From assembly GCF_000698595.1 (NCBI RefSeq), contig NZ_JFHC01000013.1, forward strand, positions 1-64,000: a DNA stretch of 64,000 bases, given 5' to 3'. The notes beneath the pieces were generated by a model. That model ran no database searches. It was not told the DNA's origin and saw nothing but the letters and a program-made list of their open reading frames with translations. The translations under genes and the position numbers were made by a program. The stretch comes from Caballeronia glathei. Lineage in GTDB: Bacteria; Pseudomonadota; Gammaproteobacteria; Burkholderiales; Burkholderiaceae. Each line of letters starts with the position of its first letter. Position 1 is the first letter of the stretch. Positions 17,652 to 26,262 of the stretch are shown here, piece after piece.

Positions 17652-18575
17652 ATGAATCAATTGCAAGCCATGCGGATCTTCAGTCGCGTCGTCGACCTGC
17701 GTAGCTTTGGGCTTGTCGCGAAGCAGTTAGGCATGTCGCCGGCTGCCGTGACCAGAAGCGTAAGCATGCTCGAGGCACATCTGAATATGCGCTTGCTCAA
17801 TCGGACTACCCGAAATGTGTCCCCTACGGACGAGGGGCAGAGCTATGCGGCTATTTGCAAAACCATCACCGATCAGTTAGATGAGGTGGAGTCAGCTCTC
17901 GTACGGGCTCCACGAGACATGAGTGGGACGCTGCGTATCGTCGCGTCAACGGTCTTCGCCCATACTGGTCTGACGCGATTACTCACGACGTATCGGGCCC
18001 TACACCCGCGCATCGGATTTGACGTGACCACCTACGACACCGAAGTCGACATGCTTGAAGGAGAATTTGACATCGGTTTCACGACCCAGCATGCACCGGC
18101 CAGTTCTAGACTCGTCTGCCGCCAACTCACCACATTCTCCGAGATCGCAGTGGCCTCACCGGCCTATCTTGCGAGAGCGGGATCTCCAGCCAGTCCGTCT
18201 TCCCTCGACGGTCACCGACTGCTATGTGCAACCGATATGGCCGTACGATTCTGGGAATTCTTTGATGATCTCGGTGTGCAACGGGTTTCGGTGAGTGCCG
18301 CGGTGCACGCGACAAGCAGCGAGACCATCCGACTGGCCGCGCTTGCCGACATGGGTGTCGCGTTGCTTCCGGCACCGCTCGTGAAAGACGATCTTGCGGT
18401 GGGCAGACTGCTTCCGATACTTGGCCGATACCGAATTGCCAGTGGCGCAAGAACCGTATCGATCGTATATACCGGAAAGAGCTCCCTGTCCGCTAAGGTG
18501 AGAAGCTTCGTCGAGCACGCGGTTGAGCAATACCGCGCGTCAGAGGATACCCCAGCACTACGCGTCGTGGCGTGA
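17652..18575 (+). CDS. LysR-type transcriptional regulator
   Basis: 307 residues. The N-terminal winged helix-turn-helix (MNQLQAMRIFSRVVDLRSFGLVAKQLGMSPAAVTRSV) and the AHLNMRLLNRTTRNVSPTDEG wing are of the class related to DmlR/PA0477-type regulators. The effector domain follows (VDMLEGEFDIGFTTQ, YLARAG). It has a sister of identical length at 22095-23018 with the same MxQLQAMR start and very similar layout, so the two probably arose by duplication. The target is unknown; the divergent small paralogues are candidates. Confidence 0.88.
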   Translation: MNQLQAMRIFSRVVDLRSFGLVAKQLGMSPAAVTRSVSMLEAHLNMRLLNRTTRNVSPTDEGQSYAAICKTITDQLDEVESALVRAPRDMSGTLRIVASTVFAHTGLTRLLTTYRALHPRIGFDVTTYDTEVDMLEGEFDIGFTTQHAPASSRLVCRQLTTFSEIAVASPAYLARAGSPASPSSLDGHRLLCATDMAVRFWEFFDDLGVQRVSVSAAVHATSSETIRLAALADMGVALLPAPLVKDDLAVGRLLPILGRYRIASGARTVSIVYTGKSSLSAKVRSFVEHAVEQYRASEDTPALRVVA

Positions 18576-19231
18576 TCCTGTTGACATGACTCTAGTCCCA
18601 AAAGAGTTGAGCGGACGGTGACTGAAGCAGCGATATTCTTTGTGAAAAGACACGGAAAGCTAATCGTCATAAAAGTGGACACACCGTGCACCCGAAGAGT
18701 ACGGAAGAGCATCCACGTCGATAAAACTCACGGCAAATAGCAACGACCGCGCGACGAATTGCTTACAAGATAATGGGGTTCATTTTTGAACCCGCTTACA
18801 TCAGCTGATATCCATTTGGCATTTACGCAGCAAGGGCTCGTGCCGGAAACTTAAATCAAGTTTCATGAAAATATTGTCCGCTTTCTAGGCGCAATGCCAT
18901 AAAGTTGTCTTGAACGCACTTGCGGGCCTCGCTTTCAAGCGGACCTGTGAATGGTATCAAGGATGTTATCCATGAATTGGCTACGGTTGCCCCCGACGCA
19001 ACGCTGGTGCTGCTTTTGGGAATGCCTGTCGGCAAGGCAGCCGGGACCGTTGCCTGGATGGCGCTCTGACATTTCGCGTTCCCAAGACAAGTGATGTGGT
19101 CAGCGAGAACAGGCAACGCAGTGCCCACTCGAGGGTGCCGACTACGGCCAGCCGCTTGTCAACTCACTTCTCCACCGAGCTTTGGATCTACGCCGCGCGC
19201 TTCGTGCGGAGCGAACCACGGAGCAGGAACA
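18576..19231 (+). other. Gene-free gap of about 650 bases with a possible coding relic
   Basis: AT-richer than its surroundings. A plus-strand frame ending at 19069 reads VNGIKDVIHELATVAPDATL and then LVLLLGMPVGKAAGTVAWMA before its stop. It looks like the end of a lost gene but was not identified. No start or ribosome site supports a complete gene. Confidence 0.3.
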
Positions 19232-19912
19232 ATGACCATATCACATGTATTGACCGTAGAAGACGATCCGCTGACCGCGAACGAGATCGTTGCGAAGCTC
19301 GAGCAATGTGGATTCGCGGTGGAATGGGTCGACAACGGACGTGATGGCCTTGCGCGTGCGATGGGGGACAACCATGACATCATTACCCTCGACCGGATGC
19401 TCCCAGGAATGGACGGCCTTACCATTCTTACAGCGATGCGCGCAGCCGAGATCAAGACGCCAGTGTTGATGCTGAGCGCGCTTGGCGACGTCGATGAGCG
19501 CGTGCGCGGACTGCGGGCAGGTGGCGACGACTATATTACTAAACCCTTCGATCCCGATGAGTTGTCGGCGCGCATAGACGTGCTGCTGCGCCGACGTTCG
19601 GATCAGCAGCCGAACGATACGACGCTCGAAGTGGGTTCGCTAAGGGTAGATCTGATGTCGCGCAGGGTCACGCTCAACGAGGTAGAAGTTGCATTGTTGC
19701 CCACGGAGTACCGCATCCTTGAATTTATGGTCCGGAACTCGGGCCAGACGATCACACGGTCAATGCTGTTCGAGGCCGTATGGGGCTATCACTTCGACCC
19801 AGGTACGAATCTGATAGACGTTCATATGGGCCGATTGCGCCGGAAGATCGACCCGCAGGGTCTCGAACCGCTCATTCAGACGGTTCGGGGTCGCGGGTAC
19901 ATCCTGACGTAG
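19232..19912 (+). CDS. OmpR-family response regulator
   Basis: 226 residues. The receiver domain (about 4-120) has the acidic pair in LTVEDDP, phosphoacceptor Asp54 in ITLDRMLPGMDG, the Thr/Ser position in LMLSALGD and the Lys in YITKPFDPDE. The winged-helix DNA-binding domain covers about 130-224 (YRILEFMVRNSGQTITRSMLFEAVWGYHF, GTNLIDVHMGRLRRK). It is of the CzcR/CopR/QseB-like type. The start at 19232 follows GCAGGAACA. It is closely related to the regulator at 26551. The histidine kinase at 23787 on the same strand is a possible partner. Confidence 0.9.
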   Translation: MTISHVLTVEDDPLTANEIVAKLEQCGFAVEWVDNGRDGLARAMGDNHDIITLDRMLPGMDGLTILTAMRAAEIKTPVLMLSALGDVDERVRGLRAGGDDYITKPFDPDELSARIDVLLRRRSDQQPNDTTLEVGSLRVDLMSRRVTLNEVEVALLPTEYRILEFMVRNSGQTITRSMLFEAVWGYHFDPGTNLIDVHMGRLRRKIDPQGLEPLIQTVRGRGYILT

Positions 19913-20107
19913 ATTGCAGTTTGCGAAGTTCGGGCTCACTCACGCGACATGCAGGCACCCGTGAAAGTCCCGCGTCACTGGCCAGTTATCGGCTTTACGG
20001 TATCGGCAGCGCCAACCCCCGGATCGGTCACGACCATTGAGTGCTGGCCTCACGCCCTCAGAATGGCGAATCAAAAACCAAGCAGCGAGCTGAATAGAGT
20101 TTAAAGA

Positions 20108-20791
20108 ATGCGAATTCTTCTTGTATCGACGACGCGCGCGGAATCCGCGTATCTACATAAAGCCTTGCGCGAAAGCGCGCATAGCCTGCAACTCACCAAT
20201 GATGTCCGCGACGCCGTATATCTGGCGTCGCAGGACACGTTCGACGCAATTCTGATCATGGCTGCAAATCATGCGCAAAGGGAGGAATTACAGGGCAGCT
20301 TGCCTGTCTTCTCCAGCCTGGCGAATTCGCCATCCACAATCTTGATGCTCGGCCAGGCTGCGCCCGAGGAGCGCGTACGGATGCTTCGAGCCGGAGCCGA
20401 CGCCTGCTTCGTACAGCCGTACTCGCTCATCGAGATGCAGGAAAGGCTCACGGCCCTGCGCCGGAATAACCAATGTCGCGCGCGGACCTACGCTCGCGAG
20501 TCGCCAATCTGGCTTGATCCGTTGACACATGAAATTGTCGAACAAGGCCAGCGGCTTGCCGTTACCACGCGCGAATATCTGGTGATCGAATGCCTCCTGC
20601 GTAGCGCAAATCGTCCGGTAGCGCGCGATCATCTGATTCGTTATGCCTGGGCGGAGGCCGACGAGGTCGCCCCGTCGACGGTCAACGTAGTCATCTCCCG
20701 GCTACGCAGGAAATTTCAGCTTCAGGGTTTCACAACACGCATCGAAACCATCAGCCACTACGGGTACCGTCTGCGGCCGAACCCAGCATAA
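20108..20791 (+). CDS. OmpR-like regulator with a degenerate (pseudo-) receiver domain
   Basis: 227 residues with the size and layout of an OmpR-type response regulator, but the receiver has lost its chemistry. The acidic pair is Ser-Thr (LLVSTTRAE), the phosphoacceptor position in FDAILIMAANH is Met51, and the conserved Lys is Gln103 (FVQPYS). The C-terminal winged helix (TREYLVIECLLRSANRPVARDHLIRYAW and STVNVVISRLRRKFQLQGF) looks intact. It should bind DNA without phosphorylation control, perhaps through protein or ligand input. A hairpin follows the stop codon, and three mini-lipoprotein genes lie downstream on the other strand. Confidence 0.85.
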   Translation: MRILLVSTTRAESAYLHKALRESAHSLQLTNDVRDAVYLASQDTFDAILIMAANHAQREELQGSLPVFSSLANSPSTILMLGQAAPEERVRMLRAGADACFVQPYSLIEMQERLTALRRNNQCRARTYARESPIWLDPLTHEIVEQGQRLAVTTREYLVIECLLRSANRPVARDHLIRYAWAEADEVAPSTVNVVISRLRRKFQLQGFTTRIETISHYGYRLRPNPA

Positions 20792-20820
20792 GAAGCGTGG
20801 CGGAGAACGCCGGACGCTTC
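20792..20820. terminator. Hairpin between pseudo-receiver and lipoprotein genes
   Basis: GAAGCGT (20792-20798) pairs with ACGCTTC (20814-20820), with an inner GGCG/CGCC stem. It sits between two convergent stop codons and could terminate both genes. There is no T-run. Confidence 0.45.
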
Positions 20821-20829
20821 CCAGCTTCA

Positions 20830-20985
20830 CTATCCGAAATACGGCGTGCAGTAGTCGGGAGGGCCAACGCATTCGTTAGGGTTTGAGTTTGCTGTGGGTA
20901 AAGCGCATCCCGACATTAAAATCGAAACGATGGCGCAGCATATTATGGCGCGACTGCTCAAACGAATTGCGGTTAGCGTTCGCAT
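20830..20985 (-). CDS. Mini-lipoprotein, copy 1 of three tandem paralogues
   Basis: 51 residues. GGAGG lies 6 bases before the ATG at 20985. The product has a basic N-terminus (MRTLTAIRLSSR), a hydrophobic core (AIICCAIVSIL) and a lipobox MSGC with Cys27 as the expected lipid-attachment site. The mature part would be only about 25 residues, ending NECVGPPDYCTPYFG. Two further cysteines (39 and 46) could form a disulfide. No family name was recognised. The neighbouring copies at 21311 and 21683 share the layout and the C-terminal motif. Confidence 0.75.
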   Translation of the reverse strand: MRTLTAIRLSSRAIICCAIVSILMSGCALPTANSNPNECVGPPDYCTPYFG

Positions 20986-21310
20986 GATGTTCCTCCCTAT
21001 TCATTGCAAAACGACTGGATGGCCCGGGCTGAGACGCCGGAGTGATCGTCCGACGTTATGCACAGGCTACCGGCTGCGCACTATCAAAGCGGGAAATCAA
21101 CAGTGAAACGTCTTTTACATCGCGCCAGCGGCAGAACACTGTCGATGACTTATAAACGTGCGTAAAGGCGAGCGGAGCTTCGACGCATACTCTGGCTTTC
21201 GGTACGGCTATGCAGCCCCGAGCGTTGACGCAGGCTCGTCTGATCTGATGCACGCACCAAGCATGTGGCGGGTGTTCGTCGATGATCCCGGGCCGTTGCA
21301 CTCACCGACT

Positions 21311-21472
21311 TTACGATCCGAAGAACGGGTTGCAGACGTAGACGGGCCCTACACATTGGTCAGGGTTTGTGGTGTCGCTCTTCGCCGAAGCGCATCCCGA
21401 CAATAAAAAGGCAATTGCGACACAGCAGACTATGCCGCGACGACATAGCCCACTTGCGGGTATCGTTCGCAC
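21311..21472 (-). CDS. Mini-lipoprotein, copy 2 of three tandem paralogues
   Basis: 53 residues from GTG at 21472, preceded by GGAGA at 5 bases; an in-frame ATG at 21484 lacks a ribosome site. It opens VRTIPASGLCRR, has the hydrophobic stretch GIVCCVAIAFL and the lipobox LSGC, and ends DQCVGPVYVCNPFFGS. The cysteine pair in the mature peptide is kept, but PPDY is changed to PVYV. It is the most diverged of the three copies. The frame stays open a long way upstream, which is why a larger frame can be drawn; that extension has no support. Confidence 0.72.
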   Translation of the reverse strand: MRTIPASGLCRRGIVCCVAIAFLLSGCASAKSDTTNPDQCVGPVYVCNPFFGS

Positions 21473-21644
21473 TATCTTCTCCATTCGTAAAAGATCTACG
21501 GATCGTCTGGTGTTGCGATGCTTCATCGGTCTCGCGACGTTATGAACACGCGAGCGGCTGATCGCTGTTGAGAGAGCGAAGCCATGGACGATATTTGCAT
21601 CCAAGGGATGACGCGAGTCCTTCTTATACGGGACGAATGAGGGC

Positions 21645-21675
21645 GGGTCCGGCAAGATTTCAGCCAGCCGGACCC
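21645..21675 (-). terminator. Hairpin downstream of lipoprotein copy 3
   Basis: GGGTCCGGC (21645-21653) and GCCGGACCC (21667-21675) pair perfectly over 9 bases, just after the stop of the lipoprotein gene on the minus strand. It probably stops transcription of that copy. No clear T-run follows. Confidence 0.4.
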
Positions 21676-21682
21676 CCCGGCT

Positions 21683-21847
21683 TCACGATCCGAAGAACGG
21701 CGTGCAGTAATCCGGAGGGCCGACACATTGATTAGCGTCTGTTGCGTTTCCCTGCATGGAAGCGCAACCCGACATTGACAAGGCAATCAAGACACAGCAA
21801 ATCATGCTTCGACTGGCGAAACTAAACGCACGTAGCGCTCGCATCAT
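21683..21847 (-). CDS. Mini-lipoprotein, copy 3 of three tandem paralogues
   Basis: 54 residues from the first of two adjacent ATG codons (21847; the second is 21844), with GGGGA upstream. The layout is MMRALRAFSFASRS, hydrophobic core MICCVLIALS, lipobox MSGC (Cys28), then a short mature part ending NQCVGPPDYCTPFFGS. It shares the CVGPPDYCTP block with copy 1 and the FFGS end with copy 2. Each copy has its own ribosome site and its own intergenic gap of 200-325 bases, so the copies may be expressed separately. Confidence 0.75.
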   Translation of the reverse strand: MMRALRAFSFASRSMICCVLIALSMSGCASMQGNATDANQCVGPPDYCTPFFGS

Positions 21848-22094
21848 GTTCCCCTATTCATCGTAAAGGTACCGGATGATCCGGTATGCGACGCATTATT
21901 CGTCGCACAACGTTCTGATCAGGTTAACAGCCGAGCACTATCAAAATGAGAAGGCCCGAATGACAGCTTCTTCACATGCGTACGAGCAGAGACGCCGCAA
22001 GTGATGTACAGCGGCGGTTGTAGCGATGGAGAAGGCCTTGACGAGGTGCGGTGCTCGCCGTTCCGGTACCGCTGCGTCGCCCCGGATATTATCC

Positions 22095-23018
22095 TCACGC
22101 AGCAACGCGCGATTCGACGGCGTGGTCATGGGGCCGGTGATGATTTACGGCGAAGTCGATAAAGTGACGCACCTTGGTGGAAAGATAGATGCGCCCAGGA
22201 TACGTGATAGAAAGCTTATTGTTGACGGCGGCATTACAGAACGGTTCCAGAATTGAAAGCAGACGCCCGCTCGCGAGGTCGTCGCTCACGAGTGGCGCGG
22301 GTAGTAGTGCGATGCCCATACCGTCAAGCGTCGCTACCCTGATGGTTGCCGCACTCGTCGCCTGCAAGGCACTTCCGGTTGGAACAAAAAATAGACCGTG
22401 TGTATCAAGAAACTCCCACCTGCGCGCACAGTCGTGCGAAACAGCAAGCAAAGCATGGTTTACGAGTTCGGATGGGTGGAGTGGCGTGCCGTGTTTCGCG
22501 AGATAGGCGGGCGATGCGACCACGACGTCTGGGAACGTGGCAATCTCCCGGCTGACAAGAGACGAATCGGGAAGACTGCGCCCCACCGCGAAGCCGACGT
22601 GAAAGCCTCCGTCGGTCATGCTGATCGGGGTATCGAAAGACGTGACATCAATGCTCACGCTTGGGAATGCCGCCTGATACGCGGCGAGCATCGGACTCAA
22701 CCCGCACAGTGCGAACGTGGTGGACGTAGCAATGCGTAGCGTCCCGGCGATCTCGCGTGTGGCACGTACGAGGCTTGACTCCATTTCGTCGAGTCGCCGG
22801 ATGATCGAGCGGCATTCCTCGAGATATTTCCCGCCCGACTCGGTGAGCGATATCACTCGCGTCGAGCGACTAAGCAACTTCACATTGAGGTGTGCCTCCA
22901 GCAAGCCGACACTTCGGCTGACAGCCGCTACTGAAATCCCTAACCGTTGTGCGGCAAGCCCGAAGCTCGCGAGATCAGCGGCGCAAAGAAAGACACGCAT
23001 GGCTTGAAGCTGGTCCAT
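22095..23018 (-). CDS. LysR-type regulator, sister of the one at 17652
   Basis: 307 residues from ATG 23018 (MDQLQAMRVFLCAADLASFG; an in-frame ATG at 23090 adds 24 residues without family support). Helix-turn-helix at about 18-37, then AHLNVKLLSRSTRVISLTESG. The effector domain carries SMTDGGFHVGFAVG and YLAKHG, matching the sister protein block by block. The shared length and shared MGIALLPAPLVSDDLASGRLL / MGVALLPAPLVKDDLAVGRLL region point to duplication. The two flank the response regulators and lipoproteins. Targets are unknown. Confidence 0.88.
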   Translation of the reverse strand: MDQLQAMRVFLCAADLASFGLAAQRLGISVAAVSRSVGLLEAHLNVKLLSRSTRVISLTESGGKYLEECRSIIRRLDEMESSLVRATREIAGTLRIATSTTFALCGLSPMLAAYQAAFPSVSIDVTSFDTPISMTDGGFHVGFAVGRSLPDSSLVSREIATFPDVVVASPAYLAKHGTPLHPSELVNHALLAVSHDCARRWEFLDTHGLFFVPTGSALQATSAATIRVATLDGMGIALLPAPLVSDDLASGRLLSILEPFCNAAVNNKLSITYPGRIYLSTKVRHFIDFAVNHHRPHDHAVESRVAA

Positions 23019-23786
23019 CGTTGTTGGTTCCTGCAATTCAGTGCGTGTCATGATCAAATAGTGGCCGTAACGAGGCACGAACACATTCATTAAACGTTCT
23101 TTAGCTTTGGCCGCCGGCTACGACGCGCCTCATCGTGCCTTTGCCGAGCAGTTAACGGGGCCAGTTCGTAGGGTGCAGGCATGGTGAAACTGAGCGGTGC
23201 GAGGGCGAGAAATCGATGGTGACGCAACGCAGCTGACCCTCCACAGCGTCATGACGCTGCGGCCCATCGCCCCGGCCAGCCGGGGCTGGTATCTGATGCT
23301 CAACAGATTTCCAGTCGATATGCATTCATCGCCCACCTCTGCGTCGCCCCTGAACCGGGTCGAGCCTGGGTTGGTTTGGATGCCGCACGATGTCATGAAC
23401 TAACTTAAGGACAGTGCCCCGATCCCATAGGCTTTATCCGTGTGTAGAACCTGCTGAATTGGAACGGTTCCTCCGAGGAGGCGCTTTACATCCATGTGGT
23501 TATTGTCTCCGTTGCTGCGTTCCGAGACTTCTCGTTAAATAAATCAATCTTCATTCTGAGGAAACCTTCTTCATTTGCACTTCTCGTTATCCTGCGCAGG
23601 CCTACCAGCGAATCTACACGTATGAAGTATCGAACTCACGCAGCGTCCGGCTGGCCAGCTCCAGCGCAGCCTGCCGATAAAGCCATGCATTGCCTGGATT
23701 CACCATCTTCGAAGCTTATTGACCGCGACGCAGCCAGCTCTGCCAGTCATGAGTCTCGCGACGCGCAGCGAAGCACAGGAAACCCG
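23019..23786 (+). other. Gap of about 770 bases with no convincing gene
   Basis: The frame of the histidine kinase is open back to 23496, but that stretch has no ribosome site and unusual composition. Short frames on both strands at 23130-23403 show no family features. Parts are clearly AT-richer (23500-23600). It probably holds the promoters of the LysR gene and of the kinase gene. Confidence 0.4.
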
Positions 23787-25220
23787 ATGAATTCATCAGA
23801 TTTAAAAAAATCCGTCCCTCCTACGCGACTCGGGCGCCGCTGGCATACCTCGGCTTTTCGATGGCTGTTCATCTATGCGACCGTCTTCGTCGTTTCCAGT
23901 GTGTGCCTGCTGGGCTACATTGAAGTAACAGCGACCGGCGCGATGGAGCGAGAGGCTGACAGCGCGATTCGTTGGGAGCTGCGCTACTTCGATTCCCGCG
24001 TGGACACGCAGGTAGCTTCGATCGTGGCGAGGAGAATCGCGAGAGAGCATCTACATTCAGATTTCTACGGATTCTTTGGAGCGGATGGTCGCCATATCGC
24101 AGGGAACATTGCAACGATACCCGTAGGCCTGAAGCTCGACAACGTCGGGGAGGCGCACAGCCTGTTTGAAGGTCGCACGCTAACGCTTACGCAGGGCGCG
24201 TCCAACGAGATCGTTAGAGTGATCGGCGAGCGCCGCGTCGACGGCACCCAGTTGGTTGTCGCTCGCAACCTGGCGGATGTCGAGAATATTCGTGCGGAAC
24301 TGATCAAAGCACTCATTGTCGGTGGGATCTTGAGCCTCGCGGCGAGCCTCGCGGCGAGCCTCGCCACGGGATCTCTGCTGAGCCTTAGACAGATGCGCCG
24401 AGTAAAGGAAATGCAGCGGGTGACGTTGCAGATTGCACGGGGTGACCTCAAACAGCGGCTTCCGGTAGGCGGACGTGATGAACTGGACATGCTGTCGAGC
24501 CTTGTGAACCACATGCTCGGCGAGGTCGAGCGGCTGATGAATGAAATCAAGGACACCTGCGATGGAATTGCGCACGATCTGCGCACGCCGCTCGCACATG
24601 TGCGAACCCTGCTTGGCAACCTCGCTGACCATGCGCAGCACTGGGGCGATGAGCGGGCGAACCGTATGCTGGATCAGGCGCGTGTCGAAGCCGAATCCTT
24701 GTTGGACCGATTCCGCGCAATGCTGAGGATCTCGGAGATCGGAGCATTACAGCGCCGCGGCGGGTTCGACATGTTGTGTTTGCCGGACCTGATAGCGCAA
24801 TTGTGCGATCTATATCAGCCGCTTACCGAAGACAAGGAAATCACTCTCGAGAGCAGCGTTGAGGACGTGCCGCCCGTCCATGGCGATCGAGCGCTGCTGT
24901 TCGAAGCTTTCAGCAACCTGTTGGACAACGCAATCAAGTTCACGCCCGTGGGAGGACGAATCCGGGTGGAGCTCAAGGCCACCGCCTGCGGTCCGTGCGT
25001 CACCATATCGGATAGTGGCCCGGGCATTCCCGAGCATGAGCGCAATGCGGTGCTTCAGCGGTTCTTTCGGGGCGAAGCGGCTCGCCATGTGGCCGGGTCC
25101 GGATTGGGTCTCGGCATCGTGTCTGCTGTCATGCGCCTGCACGACTTCGAGTTGCAGATCGGCAGCAGAAATCCCGGTGCAGCGATGACGGTCGAATGCT
25201 GGCTGCATACCCTCGGATAG
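23787..25220 (+). CDS. Sensor histidine kinase
   Basis: 477 residues from the ATG at 23787, preceded by AGGAAACCC. First transmembrane segment about 24-45 (LFIYATVFVVSSVCLLGYI), a periplasmic sensor region of about 120 residues, and a second segment about 170-192. Then come a HAMP linker, H-box with His263 (IAHDLRTPLAHVRTLL), N-box (FSNLLDNAIKFTP), G1 (DSGPGIP) and G2 (GSGLGLG). It autophosphorylates on His263 and passes phosphate to an OmpR-type regulator, probably that at 19232 or 26551. The second membrane segment contains three copies of a 12-base repeat coding AASL. CzcS/QseC-like layout; signal unknown. Confidence 0.88.
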   Translation: MNSSDLKKSVPPTRLGRRWHTSAFRWLFIYATVFVVSSVCLLGYIEVTATGAMEREADSAIRWELRYFDSRVDTQVASIVARRIAREHLHSDFYGFFGADGRHIAGNIATIPVGLKLDNVGEAHSLFEGRTLTLTQGASNEIVRVIGERRVDGTQLVVARNLADVENIRAELIKALIVGGILSLAASLAASLATGSLLSLRQMRRVKEMQRVTLQIARGDLKQRLPVGGRDELDMLSSLVNHMLGEVERLMNEIKDTCDGIAHDLRTPLAHVRTLLGNLADHAQHWGDERANRMLDQARVEAESLLDRFRAMLRISEIGALQRRGGFDMLCLPDLIAQLCDLYQPLTEDKEITLESSVEDVPPVHGDRALLFEAFSNLLDNAIKFTPVGGRIRVELKATACGPCVTISDSGPGIPEHERNAVLQRFFRGEAARHVAGSGLGLGIVSAVMRLHDFELQIGSRNPGAAMTVECWLHTLG

Positions 25221-25650
25221 AGGCCAAACGCTGTGAGTTTTTGGCGGTGAGGAACTGGAAGCGTCGATACGCGCTTGTTCGAGGTTTCCGGTACTTCGGG
25301 CGCCCAGGGCGCTGGATGCGGTGCAACCGGCGCAACGTGGCGATCGGGAGATCAAGCGAAGTCGCCGGCGCGACGGGAATGAGCGTAGCTACCGCGACGG
25401 GCATTTTCCAGTTGAAGATATAGCGGGCGCCGCCGTGTCACCGGTGGCGCTACCGTTTTTGGAAAGCAGTCCGTCCGAGGCAAGAGCTGCACTTGCTGCG
25501 TACGTGCATAAATTGCGCTAGCTGCTGCAAGTTTCGTTTGATACTCCTTGTTCAAAGTAGGGCTGACTGCGAGCCTGGGGATCAGCTCGCACTTCAGTGG
25601 ATCTGGTTTAATTCAAGCGTCGTGGCTTGAGGCTTGCGGGACACGCAGAA
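25221..25650. other. Gap of about 430 bases without a recognised gene
   Basis: Short frames exist on both strands but show no ribosome site, domain or conserved motif. It lies between the convergent ends of the histidine kinase and the DUF4148 gene. Confidence 0.4.
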
Positions 25651-25920
25651 TCAGTGATGGGCGTACAACGTGCTGTCCAGGTATGCAAGCTGACCATCCT
25701 TTTCAGCTTTCACGAGTTCGTGATACACCTGCGCCCGCGTCTCGGGAGCGATCGCCAGACTATCGGGCGGAACCCATTGTCCTGTTTGGTCGAGGTTGAC
25801 GCTGGCGACGGTGGTGACGTTGGTCGTCGGCGAAGCTTCCGGTTGGGTTGAGGACTGTGCAAAGGCGGATGTAGCTGCCATGAAGCCGAACAGTGCGACG
25901 GCAATCGACATTTTCATCAT
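25651..25920 (-). CDS. DUF4148 periplasmic protein
   Basis: 89 residues with a signal peptide (MSIAVALFGFMAATSAFAQS) and a short mature part with RAQVYHELVKAEKDGQLAYLDSTLYAHH. The pattern T-R-x-Q-V-x-x-E-L-x-x-A-x-x-x-G-x-L is the DUF4148 signature found in many Burkholderiaceae small exported proteins. AAGGAG lies 5 bases before the ATG at 25920. The function of the family is unknown. Paralogous in type to the protein at 30011. Confidence 0.8.
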   Translation of the reverse strand: MMKMSIAVALFGFMAATSAFAQSSTQPEASPTTNVTTVASVNLDQTGQWVPPDSLAIAPETRAQVYHELVKAEKDGQLAYLDSTLYAHH

Positions 25921-26077
25921 GAACTCCTTGAGATGCGGTGGACGAGATAGGCCGGGCTGCAGCGTGTGACTCAATGCGGTCCCGGCACTAGTAGATTAAG
26001 ACCGTGGTCCTAGCAAACGAGAAACGTGAATATGAAGAGTTTTTAACGGCTTGAAATGCGACGTGACGCATCGTCGC

Positions 26078-26262
26078 TCACGCCTGCGGCGGCGACGCCC
26101 GTGCGTTCTCCCACCCTTCGCTGAGCGCTTGAATGAGTGTTACCGATGCCTTCAGGCGGCGCGTGCGTAGATCGAGCGTCGCAATCTGCGTGTTGAGTTC
26201 GGTCGTCTGCGTCGTGACGACGTCCAAATAGCTGACGGGTCCATCTCGAGACCGCGACAATG
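26078..26262 (-). pseudogene. C-terminal fragment of an RND outer-membrane factor (NodT/OprM type)
   Basis: The minus-strand frame reads DGPVSYLDVVTTQTTELNTQ, then RTRRLKASVTLIQALSEGWE, then a stop. That is the last helix of the OprM/NodT outer-membrane channel barrel, where DGxxxYLDVxxAQxxxL is characteristic. Only about 60 of the usual 480-500 residues remain. Directly upstream the sequence switches to an IS5-type transposase remnant, so the gene was probably cut by a transposition or deletion. Confidence 0.65.

Larger units (their letters stand above)
20830..21847 (-). repeat. Tandem array of three diverged mini-lipoprotein genes
   Basis: Three related units start with (M/V)R-x-(L/I), have ICC or VCC in the signal core, a SGCA lipobox, and a C-terminal C-V-G-P-x-x-x-C-x-P-(F/Y)-F-G motif. 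DNA similarity is evident over roughly 160-190 bases per unit, including the region before the start codon. Spacers of 325 and 210 bases between the units contain nothing recognisable. Confidence 0.75.

Noticed and set aside
18856..19128. 90-codon minus-strand frame
   Set aside because: No ribosome site or motif; the opposite strand has a more gene-like short relic.
23130..23403. Opposed short frames upstream of the kinase gene
   Set aside because: Neither has a start signal or any recognisable feature.
24330..24366. CRISPR-like short repeat
   Set aside because: Three direct 12-base copies without spacers lie inside a coding membrane segment, so this is a microsatellite, not an array. No CRISPR array was seen anywhere in the window.
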